Positions 26,216-34,700 of a DNA stretch of 64,000 nucleotides are shown here, piece after piece (the first letter of the stretch is position 1; each line of letters starts with the position of its first letter). The notes under the pieces are model-generated. The model did no database searches and was not told the DNA's origin. It worked only from the letters and a program-made list of their open reading frames with translations. The position numbers were made by a program, and so were the translations under genes. Source of the DNA: Haliea sp040221975 (GTDB taxonomy: Bacteria > Pseudomonadota > Gammaproteobacteria > Pseudomonadales > Halieaceae); assembly GCA_040221975.1 (NCBI GenBank), contig JAVJWR010000002.1, forward strand, positions 1-64,000. Direction: 5' to 3'.

Positions 26216-27436
26216 ATGAACCTGCGGACGTTTTCTGGCTTTCTGTTATTGGCCGCCTGCACTCCGGCGCTGGCCGATGACGGTTTCCCCGCCTGCCTTG
26301 CAGGGCTGCAGGACCAGGCCCGGCAGGCACGTGTTGCCGACTGGATCGTGGACGATATCGTGCCAGGCCTGCAGCAGCAGGCCAGGGTGCTGGAGCTCGA
26401 CCGCAAGCAGCCGGAGTTCGTCCAGACCTTTGCCCAGTACCTGAATGCCCGTGTCACTCAGGCGCGGATAGAGCAGGGTCGCATCCTCTATCGCAAGCAT
26501 CAGGAGTTCCTCGGCCGGCTGCAGCAAAAGTACGGCATACCTGGACATTACCTGGTCGCCTTCTGGGGGCTGGAAACCAATTTTGGCAGCTATCTCGGTG
26601 GCATGCCGACTCTGGATTCCCTGGCGACCCTCGCTTGCGATACCCGCCGCGCCGATTTTTTTGGCGGCGAATTCATCGCCGCGCTGCAGCTGCTGGAACG
26701 GGAGCGCCTGCAGCCGGAGCAGATGCGCGGCTCCTGGGCTGGTGCCGTGGGGCACACCCAGTTCATGCCCAGCAACTACCTGCGCTACGCCGTGGACGGT
26801 GACGGTGACGGCCGTATTGACCTCTGGGGCAGCGAGCAGGATGCCCTGGCCTCCGGTGCCAACTTCCTGAGTCAGCTGGGGTGGGTGCCGGAATTGCGTT
26901 GGGGGCGCGAAGTGCGGCTGCAGCCCGGGTTCCGTTTCGATCTGGCCGGTGGCGGCAAGTGGCGCCCACTGCGGGAGTGGTCACAGCTGGGTGTTCGCCG
27001 CAGCGATGGCGGGCCGCTGCCGGAGTTGGAACTGCAGGCAGCGATCCTGGTCCCTGCTGGCGCCGCCGGTCCCGTTTTCATGGTCTACGAGAATTTCGAT
27101 GTGATCATGCGCTGGAACCGCTCTGAGTCCTATGCCATTTCTGTAGGCTACCTGGCAGACCGCATAGCCGGCGCCGGGCCCCTGCAACGGCCGCCGCCAA
27201 TGACCCAGCGGTCCCTGTCGCGGAGTGATGTGGAAGCGCTGCAGCAGCAGCTCAACCAGCTCGGCTTTGAGGCCGGCGTCGAAGACGGTATTTTCGGCTC
27301 CGGCACCCGCGCCGCGCTGAGTGATTTCCAGCGCAGCCGGGGCCTGGTCGCAGATGGCTATCCGGATGCGGACAGCATTGAAGGCCTGCAGGATGCCGCG
27401 ACCAGGGATGCCGCGGAAGCGCCTGGAGACGATTAG
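26216..27436 (+). CDS. Lytic murein transglycosylase (MltB family) with peptidoglycan-binding domain
   Basis: A 406-residue cell-wall enzyme. An N-terminal signal with a possible lipobox (LAAC, Cys15) precedes the SLT_2/MltB-type catalytic domain; Glu120 in AFWGLETNFG is the expected catalytic acid, and GAVGHTQFMPSNYL is the second hallmark. A PG_binding_1 domain closes the protein (about residues 333-393: ALQQQLNQLGF, DGIFGSGTRAALSDFQ). It cleaves peptidoglycan glycan strands giving anhydromuramyl ends. Its last four bases overlap the convergent solute-binding protein gene. Confidence 0.93.
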   Translation: MNLRTFSGFLLLAACTPALADDGFPACLAGLQDQARQARVADWIVDDIVPGLQQQARVLELDRKQPEFVQTFAQYLNARVTQARIEQGRILYRKHQEFLGRLQQKYGIPGHYLVAFWGLETNFGSYLGGMPTLDSLATLACDTRRADFFGGEFIAALQLLERERLQPEQMRGSWAGAVGHTQFMPSNYLRYAVDGDGDGRIDLWGSEQDALASGANFLSQLGWVPELRWGREVRLQPGFRFDLAGGGKWRPLREWSQLGVRRSDGGPLPELELQAAILVPAGAAGPVFMVYENFDVIMRWNRSESYAISVGYLADRIAGAGPLQRPPPMTQRSLSRSDVEALQQQLNQLGFEAGVEDGIFGSGTRAALSDFQRSRGLVADGYPDADSIEGLQDAATRDAAEAPGDD

Positions 27437-28524
27437 CGCGGCAGCTGCCGCGGCACCATGACCGGTCGCTGCAACCAGCGCTGGAAGCGGATGTTGATAC
27501 GGTCCATGTTGTCCGACCACCACTGCGCGTCCAGCTCAATGGCCGTGGCCAGGTGCGTCTCGGTGGTGGGGAGGATTTTCCGCATATCCTCCTTGACCAG
27601 GGGCATGGAGGACCGGCGCACCGGGCCATAGGGAATGTGGTTGGCTTGCGCGGCCAGGCTCTCGGTGGAGGTGGCAAAGCGGATGAAATCCATGGCCTGA
27701 GCGGTATTGCGACCATTCCTGGGTACGCTCCAGACATCGTAGAACCAGACCTGGTGGTCCCAGAGGATTGCCAGTGCCTCCCCCCGTGCCACTGCGTCGT
27801 GGATCCGGCCGCTGTAGACCGAGCTCATGGCAACCTGGCCCGTCTCCAGCATGCGAATGGCCTCCTCGCCGCTGCGCCACCAGTCGATGGCGGGCTTTAT
27901 GCTCGACAGCATCGCGAATGCCCGGTCCAGTCCCTCGTCGGTAGACAGCACCCGGTACACGTCCTCCCGCTGCACCCCGTCGGCGATCAGCGCCCACTCC
28001 AGGTTGCCCTGGGGGCTGCGCCGCATGCCCCGGCGGCCGGGGAAGTCCCGGAGATTGAAGAAATCCGCCAGCTTTTCCGGCGCGCGGTCGATCCTGTCGC
28101 GGTGATAGCTGACCACGGTCGAGCCGACCACATTGCCGACTCCGCAGGGCATCAGGCTGACGCTGATGAAGTCCCTGCGCGCCGGCGTGCCATCCGGTGC
28201 CGGTGGCAGGCTATCCGGATCAATGGTCTCCAGCAGGCCCTCCTCGCAGGCACGGATGGCATCGAACAGCTCCAGGTCCACCACATCCCAGCTCACATTC
28301 CAGGAGCGCACCTGGCGCCTGATTTCCTCGATGCCGCCACCGTACTCCAGCACGTTGACCCGGATCCCCGCGGCTTCTTCATAGGGGCGGATAAAGCCCA
28401 GGATCTGGCTTTTGACATAGGCGCCATCCCAGGAGACCACGTTCAGCGAGTTTTGCGCCAGAGCCGGAATGGCGAGGCTGCAGGCGCAGAGAATGCCGAG
28501 TCGGGACAGGGCGCGGGTCAGCAT
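27433..28524 (-). CDS. Periplasmic solute-binding protein (PotD/polyamine type), orphan
   Basis: A 363-residue secreted binding protein with signal peptide (cleavage near IPALAQ) and the PotD-like opening LNVVSWDGAYVKSQ; further on WDVVDLELFDAIRACEEG and GQVAMSSVYSGRIHDAVARG fit the spermidine/putrescine or Fe-type class. No ABC permease or ATPase genes are nearby. Instead it follows a porin gene by four bases, which itself follows a BCCT carrier gene. It may deliver a cationic solute, for example a polyamine or betaine, but partner and ligand are inference. Confidence 0.88.
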   Translation of the reverse strand: MLTRALSRLGILCACSLAIPALAQNSLNVVSWDGAYVKSQILGFIRPYEEAAGIRVNVLEYGGGIEEIRRQVRSWNVSWDVVDLELFDAIRACEEGLLETIDPDSLPPAPDGTPARRDFISVSLMPCGVGNVVGSTVVSYHRDRIDRAPEKLADFFNLRDFPGRRGMRRSPQGNLEWALIADGVQREDVYRVLSTDEGLDRAFAMLSSIKPAIDWWRSGEEAIRMLETGQVAMSSVYSGRIHDAVARGEALAILWDHQVWFYDVWSVPRNGRNTAQAMDFIRFATSTESLAAQANHIPYGPVRRSSMPLVKEDMRKILPTTETHLATAIELDAQWWSDNMDRINIRFQRWLQRPVMVPRQLPR

Positions 28525-28528
28525 GAAG

Positions 28529-29845
28529 TCACCAGTAGAATCCGATATTGACGTTGAAGCGGCGGCGCCACTCGTCGCTACCCCCGGCGGCCATGGAACC
28601 GTCGCCGAAGAAGGCCATGTTGTTGGCCAGGATATAGTCGATGTAGGTGAACAGGGGGCCGCTGCCGATGGCGCAGCCGATGGTGTTGATCTGCGAGTCG
28701 ATGGCGCCGGGTTCGTCCTTGAACAGCCGGGAGTAGTCGTTGTAGCAGGTTATCTGGTCTATCCAGGACAGGGGCGACTGGAAGTTGTAGGCCAGGTTGA
28801 CGACTGCCACGTCCGCCTCGCCGGCGATATCGTAGCTGCCACCAAAGGCGCCCACCCGCACCGCGGTGGTGTCTGCTCCGGCGGGGTTGACGGGGTCGTA
28901 GGCATAGCGGATGCCCTGCAGTTGCAGGTTCCAGCGCCCGCAGCGGCTGTCGATATGCGCGGCGGCAGCCCAGTGGTCGCCACGGCGGTCGCTGGCGGCG
29001 TTGTAGACCTCGGACCACTGGCCGGAGCCGCCGACCTCGGTCTCGCAGCTGCTGCCGAGGCCAAAGGTATGGACCAGGCGGGCATTGAACTGGTTGATTT
29101 CCTCGTTCTGCTGCTCGCCAACCTGCACCAGGTCGAAGGAGTAGCGGTCGAGGTCGGCGGGACTGTTCAATTCCTCGTTCTTGTAGAAGGCGAGGTGGCT
29201 GGTCCAGGGACCGTCCTGGCGCTGGTAGCGAATGCCCATGTCGTAGTCGTCCGCCAGCCCCAGATAGTAGGGCACGCCAAACCAGGCGTTGTGCGCAGCA
29301 AAGGGCAGGATGCCGAAGGGAACCTGGTGAATGCCCACCTGCAGCTGGCTGGCATCCTCGAACTCGTAGCCCAGCCAGCCGTGGTGAATCGTGTTCATGT
29401 AGGAATAAAAGCGGTACTCCGCAGACACCAGGATGTTGTCGATCTTGCCGTCGACGTTGAGCCGGAATACGTCCAGCCCGCTCTCGCCGCGCTTGCCTTC
29501 CGAGCTGTCGAGGAAGTCCCGGTGTACCAGATTGAAGCGCAGGGCGCCGCCGACATGGATGTCAGGTGCACTGGCAACAGGTTCTGCAGCAGTGGCGAGA
29601 CGCTCGGATCCGGACACCGCATCCATCAGTTCCGCGGTTGGCTCTGGCGCAGCCTGCATCGCGGGTTCCTCGCGCAGCACGGGCAAAGCCTGCCGGTCCT
29701 TCGCCTCCAGTTCCCGGAGCCGGGCCTCTAGGGCCTCAATGCGTTGCAGCAAGGCCTCCACCGTGGCCTGTTCGTCTGCCTGCACCGCGCCGCCGGCAAG
29801 ACCGCCACACAGCGCTGCAGCTACCAGCATGGCCGCGCGTTTCAC
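28529..29845 (-). CDS. Outer-membrane porin with N-terminal coiled coil
   Basis: A 438-residue outer-membrane protein. A signal peptide (to about residue 23, VQADE) is followed by a short coiled coil (VEALLQRIEALEARLRELEA), a Pro/Ala linker and a barrel with alternating aromatic strands; the C-terminus NVNIGFYW ends in the aromatic residue needed for barrel assembly. The coiled coil would trimerise or bind the wall. The start used is GTG 29845, two bases after the BCCT stop; ATG 29830 would truncate the signal. Substrate unspecified, but the operon suggests a quaternary amine or similar small solute. Confidence 0.87.
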   Translation of the reverse strand: MKRAAMLVAAALCGGLAGGAVQADEQATVEALLQRIEALEARLRELEAKDRQALPVLREEPAMQAAPEPTAELMDAVSGSERLATAAEPVASAPDIHVGGALRFNLVHRDFLDSSEGKRGESGLDVFRLNVDGKIDNILVSAEYRFYSYMNTIHHGWLGYEFEDASQLQVGIHQVPFGILPFAAHNAWFGVPYYLGLADDYDMGIRYQRQDGPWTSHLAFYKNEELNSPADLDRYSFDLVQVGEQQNEEINQFNARLVHTFGLGSSCETEVGGSGQWSEVYNAASDRRGDHWAAAAHIDSRCGRWNLQLQGIRYAYDPVNPAGADTTAVRVGAFGGSYDIAGEADVAVVNLAYNFQSPLSWIDQITCYNDYSRLFKDEPGAIDSQINTIGCAIGSGPLFTYIDYILANNMAFFGDGSMAAGGSDEWRRRFNVNIGFYW

Positions 29846-29847
29846 TC

Positions 29848-31911
29848 TCAGGACCCCGGCATCGGCTCGGGGCTGGGTTGCAGCATTTCATCGTGTTCCG
29901 CCATGTTCCAGGGCAGGCTGGCCGGGGAGATGTGCAGGAAGTGCAGGTGCTTCTCCAGTTGGTCGAGGATGTCGGTGATGATGTCGTGCTGGTCAAAACC
30001 GAACAGGTCGTAGGACTGGCCACCCCGGCGCAGGAATACTTCCGCCCGGTAATAAGTGTTGGGGGCATCCTGGTTATGCACCATCTCCGGGAAGGCGTAA
30101 TTGGGCAGGGCGTGCTCCAGCATCCGGATTTCGTAGATGAAGTCGACCTGGTCATCCTTGATAACCTCCAGCCAGACACGGAACGGTGTTTCTTCTTCAT
30201 GCACTTCGGCTTTCCAGCCCTGCTTGTCCAGCTCCCGCTGGACCCGGAACATGGCCTTGCGCACGGTCGTGGTGATGAATTCCGCTACCTGTGCCTGATC
30301 CGGGTGGTTTACCAGCCCGGCGAGCCGCCGGCGCCAGAGCCCTTTACCGGATGTGCCGGAAAACCGGCTCTGGATTTCCGTCTTCAGGCTGGTCTGGTGG
30401 TGGCTCTCGATAGTCAGCGCCCGCCACATGCCCAGGGCGGCCACAATCATGATCAGGGAAAAAGGCAGCGCGCTGGCGATGGTCATGGTCTGCAGGGCAC
30501 TGAGGCCACCTGCCAGCAGTAGCGCGGCGGCCACTGCCCCCGCTGCGGAGGCCCAGAAGATCCGCTGCCAGACCGGGGTATGTGTCGCGCCACCGGACGC
30601 CAGCGAGTCCATCACCAGCGAGCCCGAATCCGAGGAAGTGACGAAGAAAGTGATGATCAGGATCACGGTGATGAAGGACACCACGGAGGACAGTGGCAGC
30701 ACTTCGTAGAGCTTGAACAGGGCCACCGCATGGTCCGCCTGTACGTCGGCGATCAGCGTGCTGTAACCCTCGTTCATGATCAGGTTCAGGGCGGTGTCGC
30801 CAAAGATCGAAAACCAGAGGAAGGTGAACACCGTGGGCACCAGCATCACCCCGACCACAAACTGGCGGATGGTGCGGCCGCGGCTGATCTTGGCGATAAA
30901 CAGGCCCACGAAGGGTGCCCAGGCAATCGTCCAGCCAAAGATGAACAGGGTCCAGTTGCCGATCCAGTCACTGCGCGAGTAGGCCTGCAGGTTGAAGGTG
31001 CGCTCGACGATATGGTTGAGGTAACTGCCGGTGTTCTGCAGGAAGCTCTCCAGGATGTGAATGGTGGGGCCGACGCTGAACACGAACAGCATCAGTGACA
31101 CCGCCAGCCCCATGTTTAGGACCGACAGGCGCTTGATGCCCTTGTCCAGGCCCGCGACCACGGAAACGATGGCGAGCAGGGTGATGACCACGATGGCGAT
31201 GATCTGCACAGTGATGCTGACCGGGATCCCGGGCCACAGGTAATTGATGCCGGCGTTGATCTGGGCCACCGACAGCCCGAGGGTGGTGGCGATCCCGAAC
31301 ATGGTGCCGAGAATGGCAAACACGTCAACCGCGTGGCCGATGGGGCCATGGATTCTGTCGCCGATCAACGGGTACAGCGCCGAACGGATGGACAGCGGCA
31401 ACCCGTGACGAAAGGCAAAGTAGGCCAACACCAGCCCGGTCAGACCGTAGATGGCCCAGATGTGGAAACCCCAGTGAAAAAAGGCAATCTGCATCGCTTG
31501 CTTGGCGGCATCGACGGTTTCCCCCGCTCCGGCGGGGGGGGTCGCGTAGTGCAGGACCGGCTCCGCCACCCCGAAAAACAGCAGCGCTATACCGTAACCG
31601 GCGGAAAAAAGCATCGCAAACCAGGCCGGGAAGCTGTATTGCGGATCGGCGTGATCGGGACCGAGCTTGATATGGCCCCAGCTAGTGAAGGCAACGCTGA
31701 CGATGAATACCAGGAAGAAGGCCACCGACAGCATGTAGAACCAGCCGAAGGTGGAGGTGATGTAGGCGAGAGTGGAACTGAACACCTCTCCCGCCAGCTC
31801 GGGATTGCTGATGGTGCCAACCACCAGCAGCAGGATCACGACGACGGCCGGAACAAACACTGGAATCAGGATGGTAGAGGTGGATTCGGCGGCACTTTTT
31901 GCCTGGTTCAT
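29848..31911 (-). CDS. BCCT family transporter (BetT-like, long C-terminal domain)
   Basis: A 687-residue carrier of the betaine/carnitine/choline family with twelve membrane segments. Diagnostic stretches are SWGHIKLGPDHADPQYSFPAW, the helix-4 region FFHWGFHIWAIYGLTGLVLAY and FIFGWTIAWAPFVGLFIAKISRGRTI. A cytoplasmic C-terminal domain of about 180 residues, as in E. coli BetT, may sense osmolarity. The start is ATG 31911, with GAGGAAA upstream. It is the first gene of the BCCT-porin-binding-protein operon. Choline or glycine betaine are the likely substrates. Confidence 0.92.
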   Translation of the reverse strand: MNQAKSAAESTSTILIPVFVPAVVVILLLVVGTISNPELAGEVFSSTLAYITSTFGWFYMLSVAFFLVFIVSVAFTSWGHIKLGPDHADPQYSFPAWFAMLFSAGYGIALLFFGVAEPVLHYATPPAGAGETVDAAKQAMQIAFFHWGFHIWAIYGLTGLVLAYFAFRHGLPLSIRSALYPLIGDRIHGPIGHAVDVFAILGTMFGIATTLGLSVAQINAGINYLWPGIPVSITVQIIAIVVITLLAIVSVVAGLDKGIKRLSVLNMGLAVSLMLFVFSVGPTIHILESFLQNTGSYLNHIVERTFNLQAYSRSDWIGNWTLFIFGWTIAWAPFVGLFIAKISRGRTIRQFVVGVMLVPTVFTFLWFSIFGDTALNLIMNEGYSTLIADVQADHAVALFKLYEVLPLSSVVSFITVILIITFFVTSSDSGSLVMDSLASGGATHTPVWQRIFWASAAGAVAAALLLAGGLSALQTMTIASALPFSLIMIVAALGMWRALTIESHHQTSLKTEIQSRFSGTSGKGLWRRRLAGLVNHPDQAQVAEFITTTVRKAMFRVQRELDKQGWKAEVHEEETPFRVWLEVIKDDQVDFIYEIRMLEHALPNYAFPEMVHNQDAPNTYYRAEVFLRRGGQSYDLFGFDQHDIITDILDQLEKHLHFLHISPASLPWNMAEHDEMLQPSPEPMPGS

Positions 31912-32020
31912 GGATGGGTTTCCTCGATCCGGGGCTGTATCGGTGCGGCTCGTTGGCCGACCGGCGCGCTGTTCAGAGTAGCAGACCCTGCTCATCGGGT
32001 GTAGCGCCGACACCGCTGGC

Positions 32021-32115
32021 CTGCAGGAGCCCGCTGCCCCGGGCCACCCTCTCTGTCCGCTGCGCGGCCATTCACCTTTGTCCGCGGGTGATCGCGCAGG
32101 GACCGCGCTCCCACA
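32021..32115. repeat. Degenerate REP-like pair
   Basis: CTGCAGGAGCCCGCTGC at 32021-32037 resembles the left arm of the perfect palindrome at 32129, and 32088-32115 matches its right arm at 20 of 28 positions by my alignment. The two face each other, as in an old REP doublet. Confidence 0.55.
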
Positions 32116-32128
32116 CCCCCCCCCGACC

Positions 32129-32176
32129 TGTAGGAGCCCGCTCTGCGGGCGATCGCCCGCAGAGCGGGCTCCTACA
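32129..32176. repeat. REP-like perfect 48-bp palindrome
   Basis: The 48 bases are a perfect inverted repeat: TGTAGGAGCCCGCTCTGCGGGC, then GATC, then the exact complement. The GTAGGAGC head is the hallmark of Pseudomonas-type REP/REPIN elements, which are mobilised by RAYT transposases. No RAYT gene is in the window. Confidence 0.85.
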
Positions 32177-32231
32177 CACTCCGGGTTATGCTACTGTTGG
32201 TGGCTTGCGCAACACCATTACCGGAGCCGCC

Positions 32232-33242
32232 ATGAGTGCCCTGCAGAACCGCCAGTTTCGTCTCAAAGCCCGACCGGAAGGCCGCATCGAGCGCAGCCAT
32301 TTCGATTTTGTTGAATCCGCAGTGCGGGAGCCCGGCCCCGGCCAGGCGCTGGTGCGGGTGCTCTATCTCAGCCTGGACCCGACCAACCGGATCTGGATGA
32401 GCGACATGGACCAGTACATGCCGCCGGTGGCGATTGGCGAGGTCATGCGCGGCGGTGGTATCGGCGTTGTGGAGAAGTCCAATTCTCCGCGCTACAAGCC
32501 CGGCGACAAGGTCCTCGGCCTGACGGGCTGGCAGGATTACTGCCTTGCGGATGAAGGCGACAATGCCATGTCAGTGCTGCCCGCGGATCTGCCGATCCCG
32601 TTGTCCACGATGCTCGGCGCCTGCGGGATGACCGGTATTACCGCCTATTTCGGTTTGCTTGAGCTGGGCCGGCCCCAGTCCGGGGAGACTGTTCTGGTTT
32701 CGGCAGCCGCAGGCGCAGTCGGTTCCGTGGTCGGCCAGATCGCGAAAATCCGGGGCTGTCGGGTGGTCGGCATAGCCGGCGGCGCCGAGAAGTGCCGCCA
32801 TATTGTCGAGGACCTGGGTTTTGATGCCGCCGTGGATTACAAGGCGCCGGACTGGCGTGAGCAGCTCGCTGCGGCGACGCCGGACGGCATTGATGTCAAT
32901 TTCGAAAACGTCGGCGGCGACATCATGGAAGCGGCGATGGCGCGGATGAACCTGTTCGGGCGCATGCCCCTGTGCGGGATGATTTCCGGCTATAACAGCG
33001 GCCAACCCATGCGCGCGGATTTTGCGCCCATCCTCATGCGCCGGATCGAAGTCCGCGGCTTTATCGTCTCCGACTTCATGGATCGCTTTACCGAGGCCAC
33101 GACCCAGCTCGCTACCTGGTATCTCGAGGGCAAGCTCAAGCACGAGGAAACCGTGATCGACGGCCTCGAGGCCGCCCCCGAGGCGGTCAACCTGCTGTTC
33201 GATGGCGGTAACGTCGGCAAGCTGGTGGTGAAAGTCAGCTAA
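32232..33242 (+). CDS. NADP-dependent MDR-family oxidoreductase (zinc-independent)
   Basis: A 336-residue medium-chain reductase of the prostaglandin-reductase/curcumin-reductase group. Visible features are NRQFRLKARPEG and FVESAVREPGPGQALVRVLYLSLDP in the N-terminal catalytic domain and the cofactor loop VSAAAGAVGSVVGQIAK. The Cys/His zinc ligands of alcohol dehydrogenases are missing, as expected. Such enzymes reduce the double bond of enones with NADPH. ATG 32232 starts in the sequence GGAGCCGCC. The last four bases overlap the convergent GDPD gene. Confidence 0.92.
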   Translation: MSALQNRQFRLKARPEGRIERSHFDFVESAVREPGPGQALVRVLYLSLDPTNRIWMSDMDQYMPPVAIGEVMRGGGIGVVEKSNSPRYKPGDKVLGLTGWQDYCLADEGDNAMSVLPADLPIPLSTMLGACGMTGITAYFGLLELGRPQSGETVLVSAAAGAVGSVVGQIAKIRGCRVVGIAGGAEKCRHIVEDLGFDAAVDYKAPDWREQLAAATPDGIDVNFENVGGDIMEAAMARMNLFGRMPLCGMISGYNSGQPMRADFAPILMRRIEVRGFIVSDFMDRFTEATTQLATWYLEGKLKHEETVIDGLEAAPEAVNLLFDGGNVGKLVVKVS

Positions 33243-34624
33243 TCACAGCTTCGCTCTTCCGGCGGCGTGTCCAGCAGTGACTGCAGGAGCACCGGCCGGT
33301 CGGTCATGATGGCATCGACGCCCAGGGCCATGAGCCGCAGCATGTCCTCGCATTCGTTGACGGTCCAGACCTGCACCGCCAGATTGGCGTTGTGGGCGTC
33401 GGCAATGAAGTCCGCCGTCACCACCTCGAGGAAGAAGCCCTCGGGCAACTGGCCCTCCCCGGTAATCTGGCTGGTATCCGGGGGCACCTGGAAAGCGACG
33501 TGCTCGGGTACTGGCGGAATGATGCCGTCACCGAGTGCCGCCAAGACCAGGTTGGTGCCCTGGTCCAGGGGCACCGAGGTGGGAATGCACGGCGCCGCGG
33601 CCTTGAACGCGTTTGCAGCTTCGTCGACGAACGAGGCTGCAATCACGTCATCAGTGCGGCCATAGGCCAGAAGGGCCTGGGCGATCTGCTGCTCGTAATT
33701 GCCCGCCCCGTCCAGGTCCGGCTTCAGCTCCACGTTGAGCCGCTCGGCGGCGAAGCGTTGCAGGGCCTCCTCCAGGGTGGGAATGCGGAAGTCCTCCGGG
33801 CTGTAGCCGGGCGGTGGTGGCCGCTCGCCGGTGGCAATGCCGCGGAACACATAGTCCTCTTCCGGCCGGTCTTGCGGGGTGCCGACTCCGGGCACGAACC
33901 AGTAGGCCGCATCCAGTTGCCGCAGTTCCGCCAGGGTCAGGTCCACCACCCTGCCGCTACCGTTGGTAGTGCGGTCCACCGTGAGGTCATGGAGGATGAC
34001 CAGCTCGTTGTCCCGGGTCTGGTAGACATCCATCTCCAGCACATCGGCACCGACCAGGGCGACTTCGGCATAGGCGTAGAGGGTGTTTTCCGGAAAATCG
34101 ATCACACCGCCGCGATGGGCGTAGTTGAGCGGGTCGGCGCCGGATACGCGCCAGGGATTGGGTTCCTTGTTGAAGGGCGCATCACAGGCGTCGTCGTCGT
34201 TGGCAATGGTGCCCACCGCGGCTGTGCCGGTGGGCTCGGCATTGCCGTCGACCTCGTACAGCAGGCGCAGGGTCTTGGCGGGCTCGTCTGCCGCGTTGCC
34301 GAAGACCTCTACCACAATCTCCGCCGCCAGCGCTCCCGCGGGAATGGTGACATCGCCCTCGACCGGCAGGAAATCCACGTCCGCCACGGCGCTGCCGGCT
34401 TCGGTGCGATAGCGCACCAGCACCGGCTCCGGCTGTGGCCCGGTCAGGGTGGCGCGAAAGCGCAGCTGCGCCATTTCACCCGGGCCGCCCTCGGGTATCG
34501 CCGTTGGCGCAATGGTCAGCGCCGAGGGGGCAACCGGCTCCGGTGGCGGCTGGTCGCTGCCATCGCTGCAGCCCGCGAGCAGTGAGACCACGAACAGTGC
34601 CGGTAGGAACAGGGACTGGCGCAT
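33239..34624 (-). CDS. Glycerophosphodiester phosphodiesterase lipoprotein with Calx-beta-like domain
   Basis: A 461-residue lipoprotein: signal peptide with lipobox LLAGC (Cys19), a Calx-beta-type domain (about 35-140, ending VGTIANDDD), then a GDPD TIM barrel. Active-site pieces are YAHRGG, FPENTLYAY and LEMDVYQTRDNELVILHD; the C-terminal half includes VWTVNECEDMLRLMALGVDAIMTDRP. It hydrolyses glycerophosphodiesters from membrane lipids in the periplasm, or at the surface. The Calx-beta module could bind calcium, which GDPD enzymes need. No glp transport genes are adjacent. Confidence 0.92.
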   Translation of the reverse strand: MRQSLFLPALFVVSLLAGCSDGSDQPPPEPVAPSALTIAPTAIPEGGPGEMAQLRFRATLTGPQPEPVLVRYRTEAGSAVADVDFLPVEGDVTIPAGALAAEIVVEVFGNAADEPAKTLRLLYEVDGNAEPTGTAAVGTIANDDDACDAPFNKEPNPWRVSGADPLNYAHRGGVIDFPENTLYAYAEVALVGADVLEMDVYQTRDNELVILHDLTVDRTTNGSGRVVDLTLAELRQLDAAYWFVPGVGTPQDRPEEDYVFRGIATGERPPPPGYSPEDFRIPTLEEALQRFAAERLNVELKPDLDGAGNYEQQIAQALLAYGRTDDVIAASFVDEAANAFKAAAPCIPTSVPLDQGTNLVLAALGDGIIPPVPEHVAFQVPPDTSQITGEGQLPEGFFLEVVTADFIADAHNANLAVQVWTVNECEDMLRLMALGVDAIMTDRPVLLQSLLDTPPEERSCD

Positions 34625-34700
34625 GAGATGTCCTCCTGAATGTAGCAGAAAGGGCTACGCAATTTTCATCACAGTCGTTGGCGCCGGGTAGCGGTTTGGC

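Larger units (their letters stand above)
31912..32231. other. 320-base intergenic region with REP-like elements
   Basis: No gene seen. The space between the divergent BCCT and MDR oxidoreductase genes holds a degenerate REP-like pair (32021-32115), a perfect REP palindrome (32129-32176), and a C-run of nine at about 32116-32124. Confidence 0.8.
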
